In this document: positions 1-7,507 of the stretch, in pieces
Position numbering within the stretch: the stretch's first letter is position 1
How the letters are laid out: the number at the start of each line of letters is the position of its first letter
Origin: Vulcanimicrobiota bacterium
GTDB lineage: Bacteria; Vulcanimicrobiota; Vulcanimicrobiia; Vulcanimicrobiales; Vulcanimicrobiaceae
Length of the DNA stretch: 33,113 nt
Direction: 5' to 3'
Assembly (NCBI GenBank): GCA_028287565.1
Contig: JAQBPK010000188.1
Coordinates: forward strand, 1 to 33,113
The notes under the pieces: model-generated
Databases searched by the model: none
What the model saw: only the letters and a program-made list of their open reading frames with translations
Told to the model about the DNA's origin: nothing
Made by a program: the position numbers and the translations under genes

Positions 1-342
1 CCTGATCCCGTAGCAAATCACCGGGATGCCGGTGACGTGCGCGATGCGATGGAGCTGTCGCACTTGGTCGGGTGAGAGAAACTGCGCCTCGTCGACGAGC
101 ACGCACGACACGTTGTCGGCGTTGGAGAGGTGGCGCATGAAGTCCACGCTTGCGTCGAACGTGAGCGACTTGCGCTTGGGCCCCAGGCGCGAGGTGACGA
201 AGCCGACCCCGTAGCGGTCGTCGATCTCGGCGGTGAAGATCACCACCCGCCGCCCGTGCTCCTCGTAGTTGTGGGCGACCTGGAGGAGCGCGGTCGACTT
301 GCCCGCGTTCATCGCCGAGTACCGGAAATACATCTTCGCCAT
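1..342 (-). CDS. tdk: Thymidine kinase (type II), 3' part cut by window edge
   Basis: Phosphorylates thymidine to dTMP with ATP in the cytoplasmic pyrimidine salvage pathway. The visible 114 residues start MAKMYFRYSAMNAGKST. The P-loop (AMNAGKST, about residues 10-17) is followed by the Walker B-like DEAQF (about residue 86) that TK1-type kinases share. The C-terminal half, with the lasso and zinc ribbon, lies beyond base 1. The start ATG at 342-340 gives the usual TK1 N-terminus; I see no strong SD, and a second ATG lies three codons in. It is on the same strand as the QueA-like/SDR pair, 71 bases downstream of it. The family call is secure from the two ATP-site motifs; whether the gene is intact cannot be seen. 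The window also holds a dGTPase and a dCTP deaminase, so it carries three dNTP-pool enzymes. Confidence 0.93.
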   Translation of the reverse strand, partial: MAKMYFRYSAMNAGKSTALLQVAHNYEEHGRRVVIFTAEIDDRYGVGFVTSRLGPKRKSLTFDASVDFMRHLSNADNVSCVLVDEAQFLSPDQVRQLHRIAHVTGIPVICYGIR

Positions 343-413
343 GCGTCTGACGCTGCCGCTTCGCGGCGCGGCGTCCGGTTCGCTTCAACGCGTCAGAGCA
401 GGCACGGATCCCG

Positions 414-1481
414 TCAGAGCAGGAGGTGCACGTCTCCGAACTCGTGCCAGAGGTAGCCGTTCGCGAGCGCGCGGTCGTAGGCGCGCTCCAGCAGCGGCTC
501 ATCCGCGAAGGCACGCAGCAGATCGAGGTGGCTCGCCTCGGGCTCGTGGAGCCCCGTCAGCAGGCCGTCGACCACCGCGACGCCGCGCTCGAGCGTGACG
601 ATGAGATCGGTCCAGCCGCTGGCCGCGATCGCCTCGCCGCGCGCCGCGGCGCCGGGAATCAGCGCCGCGGTGCTCGCTGCGGCGCTTTCCAGCGCGCGCA
701 CGACCGTCGTTCCGATCGCGATCACGCGGCCGCCGCGGCGGTGCGTCGCGTTCACGGCGGCGGCCGTCGCCGCGGGGACGGCGTACCACTCGCGGTACGG
801 GCGCTCGTGGCGCTCGGGGCTGGACACGCCGGTGTGCAGCGTGATCGTCGCGACGCTCGCGCCCACGTCGCGAATATCGTCGAGAACGCGCTCCGTGAAC
901 GGACGGCCTGCCGACGGCATCTCCGCCGAGCCGGGGACGCGGGCGAAGATCGTCTGGTAGTCGGCGAGCGGGAAGGAGTCGGTGACGTAGCGGTAGCGGA
1001 TCGGCGCACCGTGCCGTGCGAGAAACACGTCGACCGGCCGGGGCAATTTCAGGCCGGCATACCACAGACGCGGATGAGAAGCGTCGACCGGCGCGAGAAA
1101 CGTCACGGCGCCATCCTCAGCAAGTGCGGCACGCTCGCCCGCGGTAACCGGCTCGCGCGGCTCGGCGCGCCGGTGATCCGCGTTGCGCGGTTCAACGATC
1201 CAGAGATCGTCCGCGATGCGCGTGGACAGGTGCAGCGCCAGCGGCGTTCCGTCCCCGCGGTGGGCGACGAGCGCGGCGGGAATCGTCGCGGAGTCGTTCG
1301 CGACGAGCAGATCGCCGCGCCGCACGAAGGACGCGATGTCGCGAAACGCCGCGTCGCGATGCGTGCGCGCGGCGCGGTCGGTGACGAGCAGTCGCACGCC
1401 ATCGCGCGCGCGGCCGCGCCGCTCCGGCGGCGCCGTCGCTTCGTTCGCCGCCGGAAGGATGAAAGGAACCGACACGCTCAC
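414..1481 (-). CDS. QueA-family S-adenosylmethionine:tRNA ribosyltransferase-isomerase-like protein
   Basis: QueA transfers and isomerises the ribosyl part of AdoMet onto preQ1 in tRNA to form epoxyqueuosine. This 355-aa protein has the normal QueA length and its landmarks in order: GDLLVANDSATIPA near residue 57, EMPSAGRPFTERVL in mid-protein, HTGVSSPERHE followed by EWYAVP, GGRVIAIGTTVVRALES, and VDGLLTGLHEPEASHLDLL near the C-terminus. Several positions differ from classical QueA (T-V-V-R in place of T-S-V-R; GLHEPEASH in place of NFHLPxSTL), so this may be a divergent subfamily. Translation starts at a GTG whose bases overlap the stop of the upstream SDR gene (GTGA, 4 nt), which implies coupling. 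No tgt, queC-F or queG is in the window, so a role in queuosine synthesis is inferred from family only. Confidence 0.85.
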   Translation of the reverse strand: MSVSVPFILPAANEATAPPERRGRARDGVRLLVTDRAARTHRDAAFRDIASFVRRGDLLVANDSATIPAALVAHRGDGTPLALHLSTRIADDLWIVEPRNADHRRAEPREPVTAGERAALAEDGAVTFLAPVDASHPRLWYAGLKLPRPVDVFLARHGAPIRYRYVTDSFPLADYQTIFARVPGSAEMPSAGRPFTERVLDDIRDVGASVATITLHTGVSSPERHERPYREWYAVPAATAAAVNATHRRGGRVIAIGTTVVRALESAAASTAALIPGAAARGEAIAASGWTDLIVTLERGVAVVDGLLTGLHEPEASHLDLLRAFADEPLLERAYDRALANGYLWHEFGDVHLLL

Positions 1482-2239
1482 GCTCCGACGGCCACCTCGG
1501 ACGAATGCAGCGCGACGCCCGACGACTGCAGTGCGACGCGCACGTAGCCCGGCCGTGGCGAAGCGATCGCGCGCAGCAGCGCGGGCGCGACGTCGCGCGG
1601 GTTCGCGAGCTCGGACGGATCGGCGTCGGGCACGGCTTGCCGGTGCAAGTCGGTGTCCATGTCACCCGGATCGGCGACGATGACACCGATCCCGCTGCCG
1701 TCGATCTCGGCGGCGAGGATACGCGACATGTGCTCGAGCGCGGCTTTGGCGGCGCCGTAGCCGCCCCAGCCGGGATACGCCTCGACCGCGGCGTCGGAGC
1801 TGATGTTGACGATCGTCCCGCCGCCGCCGCGCCGCATGATGGGCAGTGCGTGCTGGATGAGATGCAACGGCGCGAAGACGTTGGTCGTGAAGATGCGGTC
1901 GACGGTCGCGGGCGACAGCTCGTCGAGCGCGGGCAGCGGCGAACGCCCGATCGTGGACGCGTTGTTCACGACGAGATCGATCCGCCCGAAGCGCGTCTCC
2001 GCCGCCTCGATGAGCCGGTGCACGTGCGCGCCGTCCGCGACATCGCCGGCGACGGCGACAACGGGCACGAGCTCGGACAGCTCGCGCTCGGCCGCAGCCA
2101 GCGCGTCGGCGCCGCGAGCGTCGATCACCAGCGAGATCCCCGCGCGCGCAAGCTCGCGCGCCACGGCGAGCCCGAGCCCTTTGGAAGCACCGGTGACGAT
2201 CGCGACGTGACCGCGCTCGAACCACGTATAGTCGTTCAT
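1478..2239 (-). CDS. Short-chain dehydrogenase/reductase (SDR)
   Basis: An NAD(P)-dependent oxidoreductase of the classical SDR fold, 253 aa as usual. The cofactor motif TGASKGLG lies at residues 16-23 and the NNAS motif near 92-95. The catalytic tetrad is visible as N120, S148 (in NISSDAA), Y161 and K165 (YGAAK). The PGDMDTDLH segment after the active site sits where SDRs carry PGxxxT and contact the nicotinamide. The substrate cannot be read from sequence. The gene is upstream of and overlaps the QueA-like gene, so the two are probably co-transcribed; the SDR could act on the same pathway or merely share a promoter. The ATG at 2239 has only a weak SD-like GCGGGA directly in front. About 105 bases separate it from the response regulator stop on the same strand. 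Confidence 0.92.
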   Translation of the reverse strand: MNDYTWFERGHVAIVTGASKGLGLAVARELARAGISLVIDARGADALAAAERELSELVPVVAVAGDVADGAHVHRLIEAAETRFGRIDLVVNNASTIGRSPLPALDELSPATVDRIFTTNVFAPLHLIQHALPIMRRGGGGTIVNISSDAAVEAYPGWGGYGAAKAALEHMSRILAAEIDGSGIGVIVADPGDMDTDLHRQAVPDADPSELANPRDVAPALLRAIASPRPGYVRVALQSSGVALHSSEVAVGA

Positions 2240-2344
2240 TCCCGCAGCGTACCGCGCGCGACCGTGCCGCCGCGACGCTCCGAGGTACGGTGCGGGTCCT
2301 GTCCGTTCGGCCAGGAGTGAGCGCCGGTGCTCGGGCTGAGGAGG

Positions 2345-2962
2345 CTACACGATGCCGCGTGCCTTCGCGATCGCGACCGCTTGCGCGCGGTTCGATGCTC
2401 CGAGGCGCGCGAGGATCTCGCCGACGTGGAACTTCACCGTGCGCTCCGCGATGCCCAAGCGTTCGCCTGCGGCACGGTTTGAAAGGCCTTCGGCGAGCAG
2501 CGCCAGGATCTCGCGCTCGCGGTCGGTGAGGCGGTCGCGACGCGGCTGGCGCACGGCGCGCGCGAGCTGCGCGGCGATATCGGCCGGGATCATCGTTCCG
2601 CCCGCCGCGACGGCGCGCACCACGGCGACCAGCTCGTCGCTCGACGTTCCCTTGAGCACGTACGAATCCGCGCCGCGCTCGAACGCCGTCGCGACGCGCT
2701 CTTCGCCGGCATACGCGCTGAATACGACGATTCGCGTTTGCGGCGACGCCGTTTTCACGCCCGGGATCGCGTCCAGACCGCTGCGGCCGCCCAATTCGAG
2801 GTCGAGGATCAGCACATCTGGCGCCTGGGCCGCCGCGATTGCGACCGCATCATCAGCACTCATCCCCGTTCCGACGACGTCGATCTCCGGCTCAGCGCGA
2901 AGGTTTGCCACGACACCGTCGGTCACGATCGGATGGTCGTCCACGATCGCGACCCGAATCAT
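2345..2962 (-). CDS. NarL/FixJ-type response regulator
   Basis: A two-component transcription factor of 205 aa. The N-terminal receiver begins IRVAIVDDHPIV with the acidic pair at residues 8-9, the phospho-acceptor D54 in LILDLEL, and the conserved Lys in YVLKG near residue 97. The C-terminal LuxR-type helix-turn-helix reads LTDREREILALLAEGLSNRAAGERLG style, followed by a recognition helix TVKFHVGEIL. I chose the ATG at 2962 because MIRVAIVDD is the typical receiver start; the frame stays open to a TTG at 2983 that has no SD. It begins 29 bases after the stop of the propeller lipoprotein gene, with the HisKA_3 kinase gene further upstream on the same strand. It is therefore the probable cognate regulator of that kinase. 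NarL-type regulators normally pair with HisKA_3 kinases, which fits. Confidence 0.95.
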   Translation of the reverse strand: MIRVAIVDDHPIVTDGVVANLRAEPEIDVVGTGMSADDAVAIAAAQAPDVLILDLELGGRSGLDAIPGVKTASPQTRIVVFSAYAGEERVATAFERGADSYVLKGTSSDELVAVVRAVAAGGTMIPADIAAQLARAVRQPRRDRLTDREREILALLAEGLSNRAAGERLGIAERTVKFHVGEILARLGASNRAQAVAIAKARGIV

Positions 2963-2991
2963 GCGGATGTCACGGCACCGCAACGCGCTCG

Positions 2992-4938
2992 CTACGAGCC
3001 GACGGCGATGGACACGATCGTGCCGCCGAGCGGGTCACCCGGCGCGATCGGGTTCTGCAGCGTGCGGGCCGGCGCCGGCGGCCCGCACGAGCCGGGCGCG
3101 AACACTTCGACTGCGTTGCTCGGTCCGCCGGCGCCGGCGTAATTCAGCGCCACGTAGAGCTGGCTCTGCGCATCGACGGCCAGCGCGACCGGAATGCCCG
3201 GCGCGGTGCTTGTGGAGAACGGCCCGAGCCTGCACAGCGGTGCGCTGGACGCCGTCCAGCCCTTTGCAAACGAATAGATGTAGTTCAGGGGCGACTGCAT
3301 GCCGTCGTGCGCGGCGACGTACAGCGTGTCGTCCGGCCCGATCGCGATCGGTCCGTCCGACCGCTTGAAGCTGAGGCTGCGGACCGGCGTCGCGGGTCCG
3401 CGGGATCCGGGCGCATAGACGTTTACGACGCCGGGGTTGCTGGAGCTGACGTACACGTTCAGCTCGCTGTCGACCGCGATGCCGTTGGGCGGCGCACTGC
3501 GCGGCGTCAGCTGCACCGTCGAGAACAGCCCGTTCTGCTGGTTGTCGCCCGGAAACGTGTCGACGACGTAGGTCGGCGAGGCGGCGGCAAGGACGTCGTA
3601 GCCGGGCGTCCCGGGGACGCGCGCGATCGCGATCCCGGCGTAGCCCCCCGTCTGGGTGAAGCGTGCCTGCGGGTTTGTGCCGCCGTTTGCATCCGGCGCG
3701 TACACGGCGACTGCGTTGAGCGGCAGGCTGTTCTTCGGGCGGATCGTCTCGAGCACGACGAGCGTTCCGTTCGCGCCCGCCGCGACGCCGCTGGCGCGCG
3801 ATGCGGGCCGCGCGTTGTTGCCCGGCCCGCCGGGATCGTACACGCTCGTGATCTGGCGCTGCGGTGTCGCGGGCCCGTTCGCATCGGACGCAAAGACGTT
3901 GACGCGATCCTGCGAGGCCACGTACAGCGACTCGGCGACGATCGCGGGACCGATCGCGATCGACCCGACGAATCCGTACGCGGTGGGTGTGGCGATGGTG
4001 CGCACGGGCGCGCCGGAACCGCGCATGCCGGGCGGATAGGCGTCGACGCGCGTATTGCCGCCGACATCCTGGATGCCGGCGTACACGTTGCCTTTGGAGT
4101 CGACCGTTATGCCGCCCTCGGGACCGACGGCGTCGCTTGACAGATCGAAGCTGCGCGAAGGATCGGGCCCGTTCGATCCAGGTGCGTACGCGCCCACTTT
4201 GGGGGACAGGCCGTCGCGGGCATAGACCGTACCGTCGTCCGCCACCGCCACCGCGGCAATCGCCACGATGTTCGACGCGATGGTCCGCCGCGGCGCGGCG
4301 CCATCGCACGCGCGCGGCGGGAACACCGTGATTCCCCGTCCACCGTAGTGCGCGACATAGATCCACCCATCACCGTCCACCGCGACGTCGCTGACGCTTT
4401 CGCCGAGCGCGAGCGTTCGAATAGGGCTCGAATAGTCGTCCACACCGTATGCGAACGTGCTGAGCGTCGCGCTGCTGCCAACGGCTTTCGGCGTGCCGCT
4501 CACCGAAAGCACCTCGATGCCGTCGCCCACGAGCGCGACCTGCAATGGCGTTCCCGTTCCCGTGAAGATGTGCTGCGGACCGGCCGAACCGCTCGACCCT
4601 GGGGCGTAGGTCTGAAGACGCCACCGCGTCCCCGAGTCCGTCGCGTCGAGCTCGTAGATCGTGCCCTCCGGCCCGATGTCGATCGCGCGGGCGAGATGAT
4701 CGCCGGAGCCCGTGAAATTACCCTGGATCTTGGCGGGCGCGCCGTTCGCCGCGAGCGGCACACCGTGCACCGACGTGCCGTCACCGTACCAAAGCGTTCC
4801 GGCGAAGAGGTCGATGTTCGTGTTTTGCGGGCGAAGCTGCGCAGCGCCCGAGCCGCCCGGCATGACGGACCGCACGCCGCCGCCACAGCCGGAAAGCAGC
4901 ACCGCCAAAATCGCCGCGAATGCAGCTGAACGACGCAT
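2992..4938 (-). CDS. Beta-propeller (NHL/SBBP-like) repeat lipoprotein
   Basis: A predicted exported lipoprotein of 648 aa, function unknown. The start MRRSAAFAAILAVLLSGC carries a signal peptide and lipobox (LLSGC), then a Gly-rich linker. This ATG is preferred over the longer frame because GGGAGG lies about 7 bases upstream. The rest is built of repeats that pair a tail such as VYAPGSRGPATPVRSL, VFAPGSCGPPAPARTL, AYAPGSNGPDPSRSF or AYPPGMRGSGAPVRTI with a strand such as GITVDSKGNVYAG or IAVDSELNVYVSS. I count about eight tails, two of them degenerate (VFASDANG..., VYAPDANG...). The pattern resembles NHL/SBBP beta-propellers, so a ligand- or glycan-binding scaffold at the cell surface is plausible. 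It lies between a sensor kinase and a response regulator on the same strand, which hints at a sensory or regulated role. Confidence 0.85.
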   Translation of the reverse strand: MRRSAAFAAILAVLLSGCGGGVRSVMPGGSGAAQLRPQNTNIDLFAGTLWYGDGTSVHGVPLAANGAPAKIQGNFTGSGDHLARAIDIGPEGTIYELDATDSGTRWRLQTYAPGSSGSAGPQHIFTGTGTPLQVALVGDGIEVLSVSGTPKAVGSSATLSTFAYGVDDYSSPIRTLALGESVSDVAVDGDGWIYVAHYGGRGITVFPPRACDGAAPRRTIASNIVAIAAVAVADDGTVYARDGLSPKVGAYAPGSNGPDPSRSFDLSSDAVGPEGGITVDSKGNVYAGIQDVGGNTRVDAYPPGMRGSGAPVRTIATPTAYGFVGSIAIGPAIVAESLYVASQDRVNVFASDANGPATPQRQITSVYDPGGPGNNARPASRASGVAAGANGTLVVLETIRPKNSLPLNAVAVYAPDANGGTNPQARFTQTGGYAGIAIARVPGTPGYDVLAAASPTYVVDTFPGDNQQNGLFSTVQLTPRSAPPNGIAVDSELNVYVSSSNPGVVNVYAPGSRGPATPVRSLSFKRSDGPIAIGPDDTLYVAAHDGMQSPLNYIYSFAKGWTASSAPLCRLGPFSTSTAPGIPVALAVDAQSQLYVALNYAGAGGPSNAVEVFAPGSCGPPAPARTLQNPIAPGDPLGGTIVSIAVGS

Positions 4939-5023
4939 CGAAGGGCCTCCCGAGGAGCCGCGATAGAGCCACGAGCGCAAACGCGCGCATCTCCTGTGCC
5001 CCGGGCACGGCAGCGCGAAGAGG

Positions 5024-5047
5024 CCCGTACGTCCCGGTCGTACCGGG
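5024..5047. terminator. Possible hairpin between sensor kinase and lipoprotein genes
   Basis: In the 142-base gap after the kinase stop, CCCGTACG (5024-5031) can pair with CGTACCGGG (5039-5047), leaving one bulged G and a 7-base loop. On the plus side it is followed by CTTTTC; on the minus strand, the direction of these genes, no U-run follows. It may be an attenuator or nothing. It weakens the case that kinase and lipoprotein share one full-strength transcript. Confidence 0.25.
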
Positions 5048-5080
5048 CTTTTCGGGGCCGGCGCGAACGACGGCGCGCGG

Positions 5081-6280
5081 CTACGGGCGTACGGCCGGTA
5101 CGATCGTCTCGATCAGCGTTCCCGTGGCGCCCGTCGACTCGACGCGGAATCGCCCGCCGGCGAGCCGCGCGCGCTCGTCCATGCCGCGCAGGCCGTACCG
5201 TTCGCCGTCTTGCGCGGACGGGTCGAATCCGATGCCGTCGTCGCGGATGCGCAGCGCGACCGCGTCGTCCTCGCCGATCAGCTCGATCTCGATTCGCGAT
5301 GCCTTTGCGTGCAGGCGCGCATTGGCGAGAGCTTCGGACGCGATGCGAAACAGCTCACCTTCCACTTCGTACGGCAGCGACGTTGCTCCGCGCTCGTGCA
5401 GCGTCACGCGCATCCCGGTCTCCGACGTCAGCCGGCGCGCCAGCGCGGCGAGCGCGCCCGGCAGCGCGCGGCCGGCGAGCGGATCGGAACGCAGGCTGAG
5501 CACCGACGCGCGCGCCTGTGCCATCGACGCGCGCGCGACGTCGAGCGCCGTTGTGATGCGCTGCGCCGCCGGTGAGTCGCGCGGCACGTCGCGCAGCGCG
5601 CTCTCGAGTTGCAGCGCGATCGCCGTGAGGTCTTGTGCGAGCGTGTCGTGGATCTCGCGCGCGAGCCGCGTCCGCTCGGCGGTGCGCGCGGCGTTCGCCT
5701 CTTCTTCCGCCAAGCGCCCGCGTTCCACCGCGAGACCGATCTGCGCGCCGGTGACCGAGAGCAGCCGCAGATCTTTCTCCGACAGCTTGCGCGGAATCTG
5801 CGGCGACACGTTCATGATCCCCAGCCGCCGCTCGCCGAAGCGGAGCACCACCGACGCGTGCGACTGCAAGCCCAGCGTGAGCGCTTCGCCGCCCTCGCGC
5901 GCGCCGCGGCGCAGGCGCGAGCACGCGATGATGTCGACGTTCTTGGAATCGAAATCGCCGTCCACGAACGACTCCATGCACCAGCACGGATCGCCCGTCA
6001 TCTGCACCGGCTCGCGCAGGTACGGCGGCAGATCGTGTGCCGCGGCGAGATAGAACTGATCGGTCTCAGGATCGAGCAGCCAGATCCAGCCGGTCGCAAG
6101 GTCGAGCGCGTGCACGATCTCGCGCAGCGCCGCTTCGAGCGCGCGCTCCACGTCGGTCGCGGTCAGCGCGCCGGCAATCGCATCGAACAGCTCGACGTCA
6201 CGTTCGTGCACGAAGCGAGAGGTTCGCTTTAGCTTGCAGGCTCTCCGCGAGGGCTGGCCCAAGGCCGTTACCAGCCGCAA
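5081..6280 (-). CDS. GAF-domain sensor histidine kinase (HisKA_3/NarX-like)
   Basis: A predicted soluble sensor kinase, 399 aa from a TTG start. Residues about 25-190 form a GAF domain; no transmembrane segment is visible. HisKA_3 follows, with the phospho-accepting His in LAREIHDTLAQ (H211). The HATPase_c region shows an N-box-like EALANARLHA, then RDDGIGFD and YGLRGMDERA. The GAF domain has a Cys cluster, C99 and C101 in DPCWCMESF and C120 in IACSRL, which could be a metal, Fe-S or redox site. The start is uncertain: the TTG lacks an SD, and the GTG at 6211 (VHERDVELFDAI) would remove 23 residues and leave a longer intergenic region. Signal and output are unknown; the likely partner is the NarL-type regulator at 2345-2962. 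Confidence 0.92.
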   Translation of the reverse strand: MRLVTALGQPSRRACKLKRTSRFVHERDVELFDAIAGALTATDVERALEAALREIVHALDLATGWIWLLDPETDQFYLAAAHDLPPYLREPVQMTGDPCWCMESFVDGDFDSKNVDIIACSRLRRGAREGGEALTLGLQSHASVVLRFGERRLGIMNVSPQIPRKLSEKDLRLLSVTGAQIGLAVERGRLAEEEANAARTAERTRLAREIHDTLAQDLTAIALQLESALRDVPRDSPAAQRITTALDVARASMAQARASVLSLRSDPLAGRALPGALAALARRLTSETGMRVTLHERGATSLPYEVEGELFRIASEALANARLHAKASRIEIELIGEDDAVALRIRDDGIGFDPSAQDGERYGLRGMDERARLAGGRFRVESTGATGTLIETIVPAVRP

Positions 6281-6421
6281 GGGCGAGCCCCAGCGGTCAG
6301 GGCAACCGCCGCGGCACGATTGCTGCGAACGGTCCGACAGGTCCGGCGGACAGGATTTTCGCCGCTGGCCGCTCCGCTCGGCAGGTTTTCAGCAAGCGGG
6401 CACCTGGAAATACGCGCCTAT
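6235..6421 (+). promoter_or_regulatory. Long GC-rich leader region upstream of glpX, possibly structured
   Basis: Between the kinase 5' end and glpX, the plus strand carries several potential hairpins: GGCTGG/CCAGCC enclosing GGCC-CAA-GGCC, and GGG-CGAG-CCC. It also has two GNRA-like loops in CC-GCGA-GG and CC-GCAA-GG context. I checked it by eye against the cobalamin, TPP, SAM, glycine, FMN and c-di-GMP consensus cores and recognise none. It may be a structured 5' leader of glpX, a divergent control region, or simply GC-rich sequence. Its left part overlaps the kinase N-terminus if that gene starts at the TTG. Confidence 0.3.
6350..6411 (+). promoter_or_regulatory. Upstream element resembling one at 8129-8073
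   Basis: Starts ACAGGATTTTCGCCG and ends CCTGGAAATACG, 10 bases before the glpX ATG. A second CAGGTTTTC lies about 31 bases after the first CAGGATTTTC. The minus-strand region upstream of the Asn/Tyr-rich gene shows the same order: ACAGGTTTCGCCG, a CG-rich middle, then GGGGAAATTTCG. The similarity was found by eye only. It could mark a shared regulator or sigma-factor site. Confidence 0.3.
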
Positions 6422-7417
6422 ATGGAGACCCATGCGCTCGAATATGCCTTCGTCCGCTCGACCGAGGCTGCCGCGATCGCCGCGGGGCGGCTCGTCGGAC
6501 TCGGCGACAAGAACGCCGTGGACGGTGCCGCGGTCGAGGCCATGCGCACCGCCCTACGCGACGCGGCGCTGGCCGGGGTCGTGGTCATCGGAGAAGGCGA
6601 GAAGGACGAAGCGCCGATGCTCTACCACGGCGAGGAGATCGGCAGCGGCGACGGCCCGTCGCTGGACGTCGCGGTGGATCCCATCGACGGTACGACGCTG
6701 GCCTCGCGCGGCGGGCCCGGCGCCATCTCCGTGATCGCCGCCGCACCGCGCGGCGCGCTGTTCCGCACGCGCGTTCCGTACATGGAAAAGCTCGTCACCG
6801 GCCCGGCTGGGCGCGGCGTCGTGTCGATCGATCTGCCGCTGGAAGAGAACTTGCGCGCGCTCGCGCGCGCCAAGGGCCGCGAGGTGTCCGACCTCACCGT
6901 GGCGCTGCTCGACCGCCCGCGCAACGAGCCGCTGATGCGGCAAGTGCGCGCGGCGGGCGCGCGCGTTCGCGTGTTCGGTGACGGCGACGTCGCCAACGGC
7001 GTGTACGCGATTCTCGAGGAGCGGGCGAACGTCGACGTGCTCGCGGGAATCGGCGGCTCACCGGAAGGCGTGATCGTCGCGTGCGCGGCGCGCGCGCTGG
7101 GCGGCGAGATGCAGGGCCGGCTGTGGCCGCGCGACGAGGCGGACGAGGTGATCGCGAACGAGGAAGGTCACGACATCCGCAAGACGCTCACGCTGAACGA
7201 CCTCTGCGCGAGCGAGGACGCGCTGTTCGCGGCGAGCGGCGTCACCGACGGTGAGTTCCTCGACGGCGTGCGGTATCGCAGGGGTTCGGCATTCACGCAG
7301 TCGATCGTCATCTCGACCTACACGCGCTCGGTGCGCACCATCGACGCGAAGCACGAGCTGCGCCCGCGCGATCTGCGCCTCGACGCGATAGAGCCCAAGA
7401 GCGCCGCGACGCCGTAA
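6422..7417 (+). CDS. glpX: Class II fructose-1,6-bisphosphatase
   Basis: Hydrolyses fructose-1,6-bisphosphate to fructose-6-phosphate in gluconeogenesis; relatives in autotrophs also act on sedoheptulose-1,7-bisphosphate. The 331-aa protein matches GlpX through its length: FVRSTEAAAIAAGRLVG at the N-terminus, GDKNAVDGAAVEAMR, the metal-binding GEGEKDEAPMLYHGE, the DPIDGTT motif near residue 80, YMEKLVTGP, GDGDVANG, and GIGGSPEGVI with GGEMQGRLWP. The frame is open 34 codons upstream, but homology begins at METHALEYAF, so the ATG at 6422 is used; no SD is evident. It is transcribed alone, divergent from the kinase, with a perfect 13-bp hairpin 24 bases after its stop. The call is secure; dual FBPase/SBPase activity cannot be judged from sequence. 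Confidence 0.96.
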   Translation: METHALEYAFVRSTEAAAIAAGRLVGLGDKNAVDGAAVEAMRTALRDAALAGVVVIGEGEKDEAPMLYHGEEIGSGDGPSLDVAVDPIDGTTLASRGGPGAISVIAAAPRGALFRTRVPYMEKLVTGPAGRGVVSIDLPLEENLRALARAKGREVSDLTVALLDRPRNEPLMRQVRAAGARVRVFGDGDVANGVYAILEERANVDVLAGIGGSPEGVIVACAARALGGEMQGRLWPRDEADEVIANEEGHDIRKTLTLNDLCASEDALFAASGVTDGEFLDGVRYRRGSAFTQSIVISTYTRSVRTIDAKHELRPRDLRLDAIEPKSAATP

Positions 7418-7441
7418 AGGCGCGACCCCGCAGGAAAAGCG

Positions 7442-7475
7442 AGAGCTCCGAAGCTACTGCGCGCTTCGGAGCTCT
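7442..7475. terminator. Hairpin terminator between convergent genes
   Basis: A perfect 13-bp inverted repeat: AGAGCTCCGAAGC (7442-7454), loop TACTGCGC, then GCTTCGGAGCTCT (7463-7475). It sits between the stop of glpX and the end of the convergent Asn/Tyr-rich gene and could serve both. There is no strong U-tract on either side. Confidence 0.75.
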
Positions 7476-7507
7476 GCCGTTTACGAGGTGATTTCGGTGA
7501 GGCCGTT

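Noticed and set aside
6340-6352. CAGGTCCGG resembling the SRP RNA core
   Set aside because: The flanking GGAAGGAAGCAGCC of the SRP RNA loop is absent; it is part of a simple GTCCGGCGGAC hairpin.
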